A DNA stretch of 64,000 bases from positions 10,448,081-10,512,080 of the forward strand of contig NZ_CP100416.1 of assembly GCF_026017845.1 (NCBI RefSeq). The letters run 5' to 3'. The translations under genes and the position numbers were made by a program. This document shows positions 7,909 to 16,220 of this stretch, piece by piece (within the stretch, counting starts at the first letter, position 1; every line of letters begins with the position of its first letter). The notes below the pieces were generated by a model. The model was not told the DNA's origin. It saw only the letters and a list, made by a program, of their open reading frames with translations, and did no database searches. The DNA comes from Amycolatopsis mediterranei (lineage in GTDB: Bacteria > Actinomycetota > Actinomycetes > Mycobacteriales > Pseudonocardiaceae).

Positions 7909-9747
7909 TCAGGCGGTTTTGTCCCGCAGTGCCCGGATGCGCGTGAGGAAGGCTTCGGCGCGCTCGCGGCCGTCGCTGACCTCCTTGAGCCGCTTCGACA
8001 CGACGGCGATCTTCTTGGCCCGCTCCTGCGCACCCATCTTGATCGTCTTGTCGACTTCCTTCAGCTCGGCCTCGATCGCGTCGATGCGCCGGCCCAGCGC
8101 CTCGTCGAGCGCCATCGACAGCTGCTGCTCGGCCTCGATGAGCTGCTCGGCGACGAGCTGGTCGAGCGTCGAGCGGGCGTCCGCGATGGCCTCGACCAGC
8201 CACTGCTTCATGTGCTGCTTGTCGGCCGCGTGCTTGCGCGTGCGGGCCATCCACCAGCCGGCCCCGAGGCCGATGATGATCGTCGCAGGCAGCACGACCG
8301 GGTTGAGGATCGCGACGCCGGCCAGCGGGAGCGCGGCGACCTTGCCGGCCCCGACGCCGCCGGAGATGCCCATGAAGACGAGCAGTTTGTCCTCGGCCGT
8401 CGGCGGCTTCTTGTCCGGCGGCCGCAGGACCACCGGCGGGCCGCCCGCGCGGGCGAACTGCGCGCGGATGACGTCGAGCTCTTCGGGCGAGAACAGCTCC
8501 GACAGCGAGACGTTGGTGACCTGGTTCAGGCGCTGCGAGAGCAGCATCGAAATCCGCTGGGACGTCGTCTGCAGCGCGATGTCGACCTGCTGGGGCAGCG
8601 CGGCCAGCTCGTCGCGCTTGGCCGCGTCGATCAGCTGGCGGAAGTGGGTCTGCGCGTCCCGCATCTGCCGGGCGCTCTCGTGCCCGACCTCGACGCGGGT
8701 GCGCTGCACCTCGCCGCGCAGCTTCAGCTGCCAGCCGCGGGTCGACGTCCGCCGCTCGGCCTGCAGCTGGTCGCGGCGCTCGCGCAGCTGCTCGGCCTCG
8801 GCCTCGCCCGCCGACAGCGCCCGGCTCTCGGCCTGCAGCTTCGCCTTGAGCTCGCCGAGCGCACTCGACAGCGCACGCAGCGTGTTCGCCTCGCCGAGCA
8901 TCGCCGAGCGGCCGACGAGCAGCTCCTGCAACGCCATCTGGATGGCCGCGACCCCGGACTTCTCCCGCAGCATCGCGGCCAGCTGCTCGTTGGGCGCCTT
9001 CGCCGCGGTCTCGAACAGCCGCGCCGACACCGGGTGGAACACCGCGTCGGCGAAGCGGGGCGCGTGTTCGCGCAGCAGCTGCCGGTCGGCCTCCATGACC
9101 TCGCGCCAGCCGCGGAACATATCGACCTTGGTCAGCGCGAACACGACGGTCTCCACGCGCTCGCCGACGTCGCGCAGGAACTGCAGCTCGGTCGAGGTGA
9201 ACGGGGCCGACGCGTCGACGACGAAGAGCAGCGCGGTGGCGCCCGCGGCGGCCTCCTTGGCGAGCTCGCCGTGCATCGAGTCGAGCCCGCCGACCCCCGG
9301 CGTGTCGACCAGCGAAAGCCGTTCCAGCAGCGGCACCGGCCCGGTGACCTCGACGTACCGCGGCGGGATCTGCCCCGGCGGCAGCTCGTGGGCGGCGGAC
9401 ACCCAGTTGATCAGCTGGCCGATGCCGATCGGCACCGGGGCGAGCTGGCCGGGGTAGCAGGCGTGCGCGCCCCAGGTGTCGGCGTGGTCGAACACCAGGT
9501 AGGTCGCGGTGGCGACGTCGGCGTCCACAGGAGACAGGCCCGGCCGCGCCAGCAGCGCGTTGACCAGCGAACTCTTCCCACGGTTCGTTTCGCCGACGAC
9601 CACGACGGCCGGCTTCTTCGGCCGGGCCTTCCGGACGCTCTCGACCCACCTGGCGGCATCCGGATCGGCATCGCGGACGACGGTCAGCAGCTGGTCTCGG
9701 GTCGCGGCGACCTGCGTGGGCAGGCTCGGCGCGGTCGGTGCGCTCAC
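7909..9747 (-). CDS. Dynamin-like GTPase (second in operon)
   Basis: 612 residues. GTPase motifs: G1 GETNRGKSSLVNALL near residue 50, G3 DTPGVGG and G4 TKVD. A long helical region follows (coiled-coil-like stretch around residues 290-345, ALGELKAKLQAESRALSAGE), then two adjacent hydrophobic segments (VAALPLAGVAILNPVV and ATIIIGLGAGWWM) that could be a membrane paddle, and a helical C terminus. Bacterial dynamin-like proteins remodel membranes; mycobacterial IniA/IniC and Streptomyces DynA/DynB are the known actinobacterial examples. The GTG start overlaps the stop of the GrpE-like gene. It is last in a four-gene leftward operon that begins with another dynamin-like gene. Confidence 0.85.
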   Translation of the reverse strand: MSAPTAPSLPTQVAATRDQLLTVVRDADPDAARWVESVRKARPKKPAVVVVGETNRGKSSLVNALLARPGLSPVDADVATATYLVFDHADTWGAHACYPGQLAPVPIGIGQLINWVSAAHELPPGQIPPRYVEVTGPVPLLERLSLVDTPGVGGLDSMHGELAKEAAAGATALLFVVDASAPFTSTELQFLRDVGERVETVVFALTKVDMFRGWREVMEADRQLLREHAPRFADAVFHPVSARLFETAAKAPNEQLAAMLREKSGVAAIQMALQELLVGRSAMLGEANTLRALSSALGELKAKLQAESRALSAGEAEAEQLRERRDQLQAERRTSTRGWQLKLRGEVQRTRVEVGHESARQMRDAQTHFRQLIDAAKRDELAALPQQVDIALQTTSQRISMLLSQRLNQVTNVSLSELFSPEELDVIRAQFARAGGPPVVLRPPDKKPPTAEDKLLVFMGISGGVGAGKVAALPLAGVAILNPVVLPATIIIGLGAGWWMARTRKHAADKQHMKQWLVEAIADARSTLDQLVAEQLIEAEQQLSMALDEALGRRIDAIEAELKEVDKTIKMGAQERAKKIAVVSKRLKEVSDGRERAEAFLTRIRALRDKTA

Positions 9748-10202
9748 GGATTCTTCTTCGCGTAGACGGTGACGATCGGGGCGCGCAGCAGGCGGTCGTG
9801 GTCGGCGAAGCCGGTGACCTCGGTTTCCGCGACGACGCCGTCGAGCGCGGGGTCTTCGGTCGGGACCGCGCCGCCCGCTTCGTGGCGGGCGGGGTCGAAC
9901 CGCTCGCCGTCGGGCCGGAGAGCCTGGACGCCGATCGCGGCAAGCCCCTCTTCCAGCCGTTCGACGACACCGCCGCTGCGGGCGCGGTCCAGGGCGTACA
10001 GGCACATCTGGATCAGCGCCTGGCGATCTGCGAGTGCTCGCTCGAGGTCCGCCTCGGTTTTTTCGGCGGTTCCGGGTGGCGGAGCCCCCGGCTCGGGGCG
10101 AAGCCCCGACGAAGACACAGCTACCTGCTGCTGCAAGGGGTGCACATCGGTGTCCGACGCGGCGGAACCGCGCTCGGTTCCGTCCTTGCGAAACCACGCC
10201 AT
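9744..10202 (-). CDS. GrpE-like nucleotide exchange factor homologue
   Basis: 152 residues. The C-terminal half matches the GrpE beta domain: GERFDPARHEAGGAVPTEDP then VAETEVTGFADHDRLLRAP and VTVYAK. The N-terminal half is shorter than in canonical GrpE, with only a brief helical stretch (EADLERALADRQALIQMCLYALDRA), so the long dimer coiled coil is reduced. GrpE normally releases ADP from DnaK, but no Hsp70 or DnaJ gene is in this window. It lies between the two dynamin-like genes and overlaps the downstream one by 4 bp, so it probably works with them or with an Hsp70 elsewhere. ATG at 10202 is preferred to GTG at 10208. Confidence 0.75.
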   Translation of the reverse strand: MAWFRKDGTERGSAASDTDVHPLQQQVAVSSSGLRPEPGAPPPGTAEKTEADLERALADRQALIQMCLYALDRARSGGVVERLEEGLAAIGVQALRPDGERFDPARHEAGGAVPTEDPALDGVVAETEVTGFADHDRLLRAPIVTVYAKKNP

Positions 10203-10288
10203 GACCACAGTTTGGCGGATTCAGCCGCCGCCCGGTGGCGAAGGCGGCACCTTCGTGAGCGCCGCATGCGTGGTCGGGAAGCCGGAGG

Positions 10289-10936
10289 TCAGACGAGGTC
10301 GTCGATGACCTGGCGGAGGACCGCTTCCAGGCCCGGGCCGTTTTCGGCCAGGCGGGAGGAGACCAGCAGCTGGTCTTCGGCGGTGCGCAGCCAGATCGAG
10401 CCGGCGACCGAAATCTCGATGACGTTCAGGCGGAAGGGGTACGCGCGGCGGCCCTGTTTCACCTCGGCCTCGCGCACCAGCTGGCCGAGCCGCTCGCCGG
10501 CCACGATCTGGCGGCGGTAGAAGCCGGGTGCCCAGGGGGTGCTGCCCGACGGCTCGTTCGACCCGCGCAGGGCGGGGCCGCGGGCGTTGGCGAAGTGGCG
10601 GGCCGCGGCCGGGCCGAAGAAGTCGAGCGCCTGCCGCATCGCCGACCCCTGGGCGAGGGCGGGCCTGCCGTAGCGGGTGCGCGGGCTGCGCGGGTCCGGG
10701 TCCTCGCGGTTGCGCAGGAAGGCCAGCAGGTCGACCCACCAGTCGGCCCACTGCGCCTGGACGGCCGCGCGGTCGAGCCCGGCCGGGATGTGCACCGGGA
10801 CCCGCGGCTCCACCGGCGGCAGCACCTGTCCTTCGGAAACGGACAGCGCCAGGGCGTCGCGGATGTACAGCGCGACGTCGACCTCGGTCTCGCTGCTCCA
10901 GCCGGCTCGCCAGGATGTCGTGTTTTCTAGGCGCAC
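10289..10936 (-). CDS. Unknown protein in the dynamin/GrpE operon
   Basis: 215 residues, soluble, no signal peptide, no motif I recognise. It contains a tryptophan-rich stretch (WADWWVDLLAFL near residue 65) and conserved-looking NVIEISVAGSIWLRT near the C terminus. The start is a GTG at 10936. It lies 59 bases after the first dynamin-like gene and 86 bases before the GrpE-like gene on the same strand, which suggests shared transcription and a related function. I do not assign a function. Confidence 0.7.
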   Translation of the reverse strand: MRLENTTSWRAGWSSETEVDVALYIRDALALSVSEGQVLPPVEPRVPVHIPAGLDRAAVQAQWADWWVDLLAFLRNREDPDPRSPRTRYGRPALAQGSAMRQALDFFGPAAARHFANARGPALRGSNEPSGSTPWAPGFYRRQIVAGERLGQLVREAEVKQGRRAYPFRLNVIEISVAGSIWLRTAEDQLLVSSRLAENGPGLEAVLRQVIDDLV

Positions 10937-10995
10937 GCCTCAACAGTACGCGGAAAGGCGGGCCTACCAGCGGAAGTCGGCAAGCAGAAACAAAC

Positions 10996-12600
10996 TCACC
11001 CGGCCCGGACCTGTTGCCAGATCAAGAAGTACGCCCGGTGGACGACGTGCGCGACGCGGCTCTGCGCCGGTGTCGCACCGAAGGACGCGAAGGACCGCCA
11101 CCAGCCCGCACGCTCGAGCGCGTGCGCGGCCAGCTCCGGCCGCGGGGCGCCGGGCTTGCCGAGCTGGGCGCCGATGTCGGCGTTGCTGCCCACCCGCAGC
11201 ACCTCTTCGGACAGGTCCTCCGGCATGTCGACCGCGCCGGAGGCGACCAGCGTCAGCGCTTCGAGCAGCCGCAGCTGGTGGGCCTCGGGCTTGGCGAGCA
11301 GCACCTCGATGGCGTCGTGGACGCGCTGCCGCTCGGCCGGATCGGCGGAGGCGTGCGCGAGCGCGGTGACCGAGGCCAGCGCCGCGGCCGCCTTGATGCC
11401 GTCGGCGCGGGCGGCGAACACCACCGCCAGCCGCTGCCGGACCGCCTCGAGGCCGGACGCATCGAGCAGCGCCCGCCGCAGCGCGCCCGCCGTGATCTCC
11501 GGCTCCTTGCGGATGGCCTCGACGCCGTGCGAGATGCCGAACAGGTCGAGCTTCTCCAGCAGCCGCAGCCGGGTGCCCGCCGGGACGTCGCACTCCCAGC
11601 TCGTGAAGATGTCGGCCGACATCAGCATGGTCTGCAGGACGTCGTCGTCGAGCTCGGCGAGCTGCCGCAGAGCGTCGGCGTCGGCGGAGGTGAAGCCACC
11701 GGACTCGGCCGACTCGGCGATCAGCCCGATCACCGGCAGCACGTCGGCGACGCGCGGCTTCAACGTCGACGCCTGCTTCTCGGCGAGCAGCGTCGCGGCC
11801 TTCCAGACGTCGCCGCCGGAACCCTCGACGGACTCGGGCGCGATGGTGTCGGCCTTGTTGAGGACGGCGATCGCGTTGACCGGGCCCGCCTCGCGGCTCG
11901 CCGTGGCCGCGGTGAAGGCGGCCAGGGCCTGCTGGTCGTCCGCGCGGACGCCCTGGGTGACGACGTACAGGACGGCTTCCGCGCCCGCGACGGCGTTGCG
12001 CGAGGTGTCGTCGAGCTCGTCCGAGCCCTCGTCGTCGGCTTCCTTGCGGTGCTTCGCCGCGCCCAGCAGCTGCTCGGTGCGCGACACCGAAGCGGCGTCG
12101 AGCGAGCCGAGGCCCGGGGTGTCGATCACCGTCATGCCCTGGAGGACGGCGTTGGTCAGGTACGCCTCGATGTGCGACACCTGCTCGATGTCGACGCCCA
12201 GCTCGGCGGGGATCATCCCGTCGGACGCGAACGGGAGCACCTGCTTGCGGCCGTCGGTGAAGACGATCTCGACGCGGTCCACCGTGCCGTACTGGAACCG
12301 GGTCACCAGCCGCGTGCACTCCCCGATGTCGGTCGGCGCGACCCGGCGCCCGATCAGCGCGTTGACCAGCGTCGACTTGCCCGACTTGATCCGGCCGGCC
12401 ACAGCCACCTGCAGGGGTGCCCCGAGCCGGCGCAGCACCTCGGCGAACCCGGCGGCGGTGCGCGCGGAGACCTGCGGCTGCAGGCGGTGGCACAGGTTGG
12501 CCACCGACATCGACAGCGGACCGGCGAGCCGGCCCTGCTCCGGTGACGTCACGGCCCCCAGCCCTCCCCGTCGTAGCCGACCACCCGTGAATCGTGCCAT
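10996..12600 (-). CDS. Dynamin-like GTPase (first in operon)
   Basis: 534 residues. GTPase motifs: G1 AGRIKSGKSTLVNALIG (near residue 70), G2-like threonine in ECTRLVT, G3 DTPGLGS and G4 NKAD, in the pattern of the dynamin/IniA superfamily. The C-terminal ~250 residues are helical. No strong membrane segment is visible, unlike the partner at 7909, so the pair may be asymmetric (one membrane-embedded, one soluble), as in other bacterial dynamin pairs. Two in-frame ATGs exist (12609 and 12600); the second has the better spaced AGGGG/GAGG site. The gene opens the operon and is divergent from a histidine kinase gene. Confidence 0.85.
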   Translation of the reverse strand: MARFTGGRLRRGGLGAVTSPEQGRLAGPLSMSVANLCHRLQPQVSARTAAGFAEVLRRLGAPLQVAVAGRIKSGKSTLVNALIGRRVAPTDIGECTRLVTRFQYGTVDRVEIVFTDGRKQVLPFASDGMIPAELGVDIEQVSHIEAYLTNAVLQGMTVIDTPGLGSLDAASVSRTEQLLGAAKHRKEADDEGSDELDDTSRNAVAGAEAVLYVVTQGVRADDQQALAAFTAATASREAGPVNAIAVLNKADTIAPESVEGSGGDVWKAATLLAEKQASTLKPRVADVLPVIGLIAESAESGGFTSADADALRQLAELDDDVLQTMLMSADIFTSWECDVPAGTRLRLLEKLDLFGISHGVEAIRKEPEITAGALRRALLDASGLEAVRQRLAVVFAARADGIKAAAALASVTALAHASADPAERQRVHDAIEVLLAKPEAHQLRLLEALTLVASGAVDMPEDLSEEVLRVGSNADIGAQLGKPGAPRPELAAHALERAGWWRSFASFGATPAQSRVAHVVHRAYFLIWQQVRAG

Positions 12601-12676
12601 GTGCCTCATCCCCTGGTCGCACCGAAGGTGGTACCGCCGACCGACGCGCGATCCGCGCCGCGCGACCTAGGGTTGT

Positions 12677-13873
12677 GTGGTGCGACGGCTGAGCCTCTGG
12701 ATGCGTGCCCACCCCATGGCGGGCGACACGGTGCTCGCCGTCGTGCTCGGCCTGATCGACATGCTCCTGTTCGCCGCCGACGGCCTGGACGAGATCGCCG
12801 AGATGCCGCCCTGGTACATCGCCGTGCCGGTGAACGTCGCCATGGTGGCGCCGCTGGTGTTCCGGCGGAAGTCGCCGCTGTGGTCGGCGTACGTCGTGCT
12901 GGTGATCGGCGTCGTGCACGGGACGCTCCAGCTCGGCATCTCCAGCGTCGCCGCACTGGCGATGAGCATCTACTCGGTCGTCGTCTACGCGGGGCGGCGG
13001 CAGGGGCTGGTGTACGTCGGTGCCGTCGTCGCCGGGTCGGCCTTGCAGCTGGCGCTGGGGCCGGCGGACGAGCTCGTCATCTCGGCGCTGTTCCTGGCGT
13101 TCGGGATCGCCCTGTGCTGGACCCTCGGCGAGTTCGTCGGGGCCCGGCGCGCCTACGACGTGGAAGTGGAGGCCAGGTTGCACCTGCTCGAGACCGAACG
13201 GGACCAGGCCACCCGGATTGCGGTGGCCGAGGAGCGCGGGCGGATCGCGCGCGAGCTGCACGACGTCGTCGCGCACGCGGTGAGCGTCATGGTCGTGCAG
13301 GCCGATGGCGCGTCGTACGCGATCCAGAGCAACCCCGACCTCGCTCAGCGGGCTCTGCAAACGATTTCCGAGACCGGCCGCGGCGCGCTCGGCGAACTGC
13401 GCCGCCTGCTGGACGTGCTCCGCAGCGACGACGCGGACGGCGAGCCCCGTGTCCCGCAGCCGGACGCGCACGCCCTCGCCGAGCTGGCCGACCGGATGCG
13501 CACCTCCGGGGTGCCGGTGGACCTGGAGCTCGGCGACCTCGGCGCCCTGCCGGCCGGCGTCTCGCTGGGCATCTACCGGATCGTGCAGGAGTCGCTGACC
13601 AACACGCTCAAGCACGCCGGGCGGGGCGCGACCGCTTCGGTGCGGGTGCACCGCACCGGCGACCTGGTCGAGGTGCTGGTGTCCGACGACGGCGCCGGCC
13701 ACGTCCCGCAGCTGGTGCCGGCCGGGCGGCGCGACCCGAGGCTGCCGGGCGGGAACGGTTTGATCGGCATGCGCGAGCGCGCGCACGTGTACGGCGGGAC
13801 GTTGGACGTGGGCCCGGCTCCGGGCGGAGGGTGGCAGGTCCGCGCGGCCCTGCCGGTTAGGTTGGACAAGTGA
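12677..13873 (+). CDS. Sensor histidine kinase (NarL-type system)
   Basis: 398 residues. The N-terminal ~150 residues hold four to six membrane segments. A HisKA_3 dimerisation helix follows with RIARELHDVVAHAVSVMVVQ (phospho-acceptor His near residue 195). The HATPase domain shows the N box QESLTNTLKHAG, G1 DDGAG and G2 GNGLIGMRERA. It autophosphorylates and passes phosphate to the response regulator whose GTG overlaps its stop codon. The start is one of two consecutive GTGs (12677/12680); no clear Shine-Dalgarno precedes them, so the mRNA may be leaderless. The signal is unknown; the large membrane domain suggests an envelope or lipid signal. Confidence 0.92.
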   Translation: MVRRLSLWMRAHPMAGDTVLAVVLGLIDMLLFAADGLDEIAEMPPWYIAVPVNVAMVAPLVFRRKSPLWSAYVVLVIGVVHGTLQLGISSVAALAMSIYSVVVYAGRRQGLVYVGAVVAGSALQLALGPADELVISALFLAFGIALCWTLGEFVGARRAYDVEVEARLHLLETERDQATRIAVAEERGRIARELHDVVAHAVSVMVVQADGASYAIQSNPDLAQRALQTISETGRGALGELRRLLDVLRSDDADGEPRVPQPDAHALAELADRMRTSGVPVDLELGDLGALPAGVSLGIYRIVQESLTNTLKHAGRGATASVRVHRTGDLVEVLVSDDGAGHVPQLVPAGRRDPRLPGGNGLIGMRERAHVYGGTLDVGPAPGGGWQVRAALPVRLDK

Positions 13874-14526
13874 TCCGGGTGGTGGTCGTCGACGACCAGG
13901 AACTGATGCGCGTCGGGTTCCGGATGGTGCTGGGTGCGCAGGCCGACATCGACGTCGTCGGCGAGGCGGGCGACGGCGCGCAGGCCATCGAGCTGGCCGA
14001 ACGGCTGCGTCCCGACGTCGTGCTGATGGACGTCCGGATGCCGGTGCTCGACGGCGTCGAGGCGACGAAGCGGATCGTCGCCGACGGCACCGCGCGCGTG
14101 CTCGTGATGACGACGTTCGACCTCGACGAGTACGTCTACGCGGCGTTGCAGGGCGGCGCGAGCGGGTTCCTGCTCAAGGACACCCAGCCCGACCACCTGG
14201 TGTCGGCGCTGCGCGCGGTCGCTTCGGGTGACGCGGTGGTGTCGCCGTCGGTGACCCGGCGGCTCCTGGACCGCTTCGTCGGCACCGGCGGCTCCCCGAT
14301 GCGGGACACCGCCGAGCTGGACGTGCTGACCGACCGCGAGCGCGAGGTGCTCGTGCTGATCGCCAAGGGCATGTCCAACCTGGAGATCGCCGACGCGCTG
14401 TTCCTGTCCGAGGCGACGGTGAAGACGCACGTCGGGCGGATCCTGGCGAAGCTGGAGCTGCGAGATCGGGTGCAGGCCGTGGTGCTGGCCTACGAAACCG
14501 GTCTCGCGCGCCCCGGCATCGCCTGA
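13870..14526 (+). CDS. Response regulator, NarL/FixJ (LuxR HTH) family
   Basis: 218 residues. The receiver domain has the acidic pair DD at 8-9, phospho-acceptor Asp54 (VLMDVRMP), Thr82 and Lys103 (FLLKD). The C-terminal LuxR-type helix-turn-helix starts at LTDREREVLVLIAKGMSN and has the recognition segment SEATVKTHVGRILAKL. It is partnered with the upstream kinase through a 4-bp overlap. It is a transcription factor whose targets are not evident; neighbouring genes are the dynamin operon (divergent) and an SDR (convergent). Confidence 0.94.
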   Translation: MIRVVVVDDQELMRVGFRMVLGAQADIDVVGEAGDGAQAIELAERLRPDVVLMDVRMPVLDGVEATKRIVADGTARVLVMTTFDLDEYVYAALQGGASGFLLKDTQPDHLVSALRAVASGDAVVSPSVTRRLLDRFVGTGGSPMRDTAELDVLTDREREVLVLIAKGMSNLEIADALFLSEATVKTHVGRILAKLELRDRVQAVVLAYETGLARPGIA

Positions 14527-14527
14527 A

Positions 14528-15439
14528 TCAGCGGTAGCCGTCCGGCGGGGTGGCCGCCGGGTCCTTGCCCGCGTTGCGGACTTCGGTCAGCCAGCGGCCG
14601 AAGTCCGGGCGGTCGCCGTCGACGTCGGTGTAGCCGTACTCCTTCATCAGCGTCCACGACGCCAGCGTCTGCCCGGCGAAGCGCGCGACCTCCGGGTCCT
14701 GCGCCAGGGCCGCGACACCGCGGGCCAGCAGGTACGGCGTCTCGGAGATCTTGAAGTCGACCGGCGCGAGCTTGCCGATCGCATCGCGCCAGTTGTCCTC
14801 GGTGACCTCGAAGTGGTCGAGCATCGACTCCGAGCGCAGGAACCCCGGGGTCACCGCGAGGCCGACGCAGTCGTTCTTCTTCAGTTCCACGCCCAGCGCC
14901 CGGCCGAGCGCGCGGATGCCGCACTTGGCCAGGTAGTAGGGGAGGCCCGCGCCGACGTAGTCGTCGTTGTCCCCGTCGGTCACCTCCAGCACCAGGCCAC
15001 GGCGGGCGACCACCAGGGGCAGCAGCTTGTGCAGCGCGATGAGGTGGGTGTCGAGGGCGTTGTGCGTCAGGCTGAGCGCGTCCTCCAGCGGCGTCTCCCA
15101 GAACGGCGCGTCGAAGTGGAAGTACATGTCGCCGCCCCAGACGTCGTCGACCAGGAGGTCGATTCCGTCCACTTCGGACTCGATGCGCGCCCTCAGTGCG
15201 TCCACATCGGACACGGAGGTGAAGTCGCAGCGGACGACCGCGGCCTTGCCGCCCGCGGCCTCCACCAGTTCGCCCGTCTCTTCGATCGTCTCCGGGCGCT
15301 TCAGCGGCGACGCCGTCTCGCGCGTTGTGCGGCCGGTGACGTACACCGTCGCGCCCGCGCGGCCCAGCTCCACCGCGATCGCCCGCCCGCAGCCCCGGGT
15401 GGCCCCGGTGACCACCGCGACTTTGCCTTCCAAGCTCAT
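14528..15439 (-). CDS. SDR family oxidoreductase
   Basis: 303 residues. Rossmann fold with the N-terminal cofactor motif TGATRGCGRAIA and, unusually, a degenerate active site: the usual NNAG is replaced by DDVWGG, and the YxxxK pair appears as YYLAKCG. This pattern matches an atypical long SDR group found in actinobacteria that carries an extended C terminus. The substrate is unknown. The ATG overlaps the stop of the TetR gene, so it is probably controlled by that repressor through the operator at 16022-16055. Confidence 0.85.
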   Translation of the reverse strand: MSLEGKVAVVTGATRGCGRAIAVELGRAGATVYVTGRTTRETASPLKRPETIEETGELVEAAGGKAAVVRCDFTSVSDVDALRARIESEVDGIDLLVDDVWGGDMYFHFDAPFWETPLEDALSLTHNALDTHLIALHKLLPLVVARRGLVLEVTDGDNDDYVGAGLPYYLAKCGIRALGRALGVELKKNDCVGLAVTPGFLRSESMLDHFEVTEDNWRDAIGKLAPVDFKISETPYLLARGVAALAQDPEVARFAGQTLASWTLMKEYGYTDVDGDRPDFGRWLTEVRNAGKDPAATPPDGYR

Positions 15440-16023
15440 GAATCCTCCCGTCCCCGCCACGCGGTCAGCACCGCGTCGACGTCCTCCGCCAGCCGGTCGG
15501 CCAGCCGCCCGTGCGGCCGGATCGACCAGTCGATCGACACCCCGTTGATGACCCCGAGCACCGCACGGGCCGCCCGCGGCACACTCGGCGCGTGCGGCAG
15601 CGAAGAAGCCGCCGCGCGCACCAGCCGCCGCAGTTCGTCTTCGACCGCCGTGAAGTGCTCGCCCAGCAGCGACCGCAGCACCGGGTCACCGATGTCCACG
15701 CCGAGCTGGCCCAGGTGGTTCGCCGCCTCTTCGGCGTCCCCGAGCCCCGCGTAGACCGACACCGCGGCGGCGCGCAGGCCGTCGACCGGGTCGTCCGCCC
15801 GCTCGGCGCTCTCCCGCATCTGCTCGACCGCCCGCCGGGTGGCCCGCCGGCTCATCGCCTGCAGCAGACCGCTCTTCGAGCCGAACCGCTGCGCGACCGT
15901 GCCGACCGAGACGCCGGCTTCCGCAGCGACCTGCGCCAGCGTGAAACCGGGACCACAGCGGCCGATCACGGTCTCCGCCGCGCTCAGCAGCCGCTCGTCG
16001 GTGATGCTCCTCGGCCGGGCCAC
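15436..16023 (-). CDS. TetR family transcriptional regulator
   Basis: 195 residues. The N-terminal helix-turn-helix (residues ~10-55) reads RLLSAAETVIGRCG, FTLAQVAAEAGVSVGTVAQRF, GSKSGLL, the standard TetR DNA-binding domain; the C-terminal ligand domain is variable. The start GTG (16021-16023) sits on the edge of a 34-bp palindrome, so transcription is probably leaderless and self-repressed. It is co-transcribed with the SDR gene through an ATGA overlap; the SDR is the likely target enzyme. Confidence 0.92.
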   Translation of the reverse strand: MARPRSITDERLLSAAETVIGRCGPGFTLAQVAAEAGVSVGTVAQRFGSKSGLLQAMSRRATRRAVEQMRESAERADDPVDGLRAAAVSVYAGLGDAEEAANHLGQLGVDIGDPVLRSLLGEHFTAVEDELRRLVRAAASSLPHAPSVPRAARAVLGVINGVSIDWSIRPHGRLADRLAEDVDAVLTAWRGREDS

Positions 16024-16055
16024 GTTATTATTGAACCACAGTTCATTAATAACGT
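16022..16055. promoter_or_regulatory. Palindromic operator for the TetR-SDR operon
   Basis: 15-base arms ACGTTATTATTGAAC / GTTCATTAATAACGT around a 4-base centre, with a single mismatch. The site is AT-rich in a GC-rich genome and abuts the TetR start codon. Size and symmetry fit a TetR dimer-of-dimers site. The region up to 16220 holds no other obvious element. Confidence 0.75.
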
Positions 16056-16220
16056 CGAATCAGGGTCGACTCAGGGTCATCACCCATCGCGCATCGGCCG
16101 AAGAGCCAGCAAGGTACTACTCAGGTAGGGGGAGGGGTTCGGCCTTCAGGGTGACGCGCGAACCGCCCCGGACCCGCGACGATGAACGCGTCGTAAGCGA
16201 GGGGCGGAAGAGGAGCAGTC

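Noticed and set aside
7909..12600. Antiphage defence island
   Set aside because: Dynamin-like proteins occur in some defence settings, but no other defence gene, mobile element or atypical composition surrounds this operon.
10964..13786. A 940-codon open frame on the minus strand
   Set aside because: It crosses the dynamin gene out of frame and is antisense to the histidine kinase; no motif.
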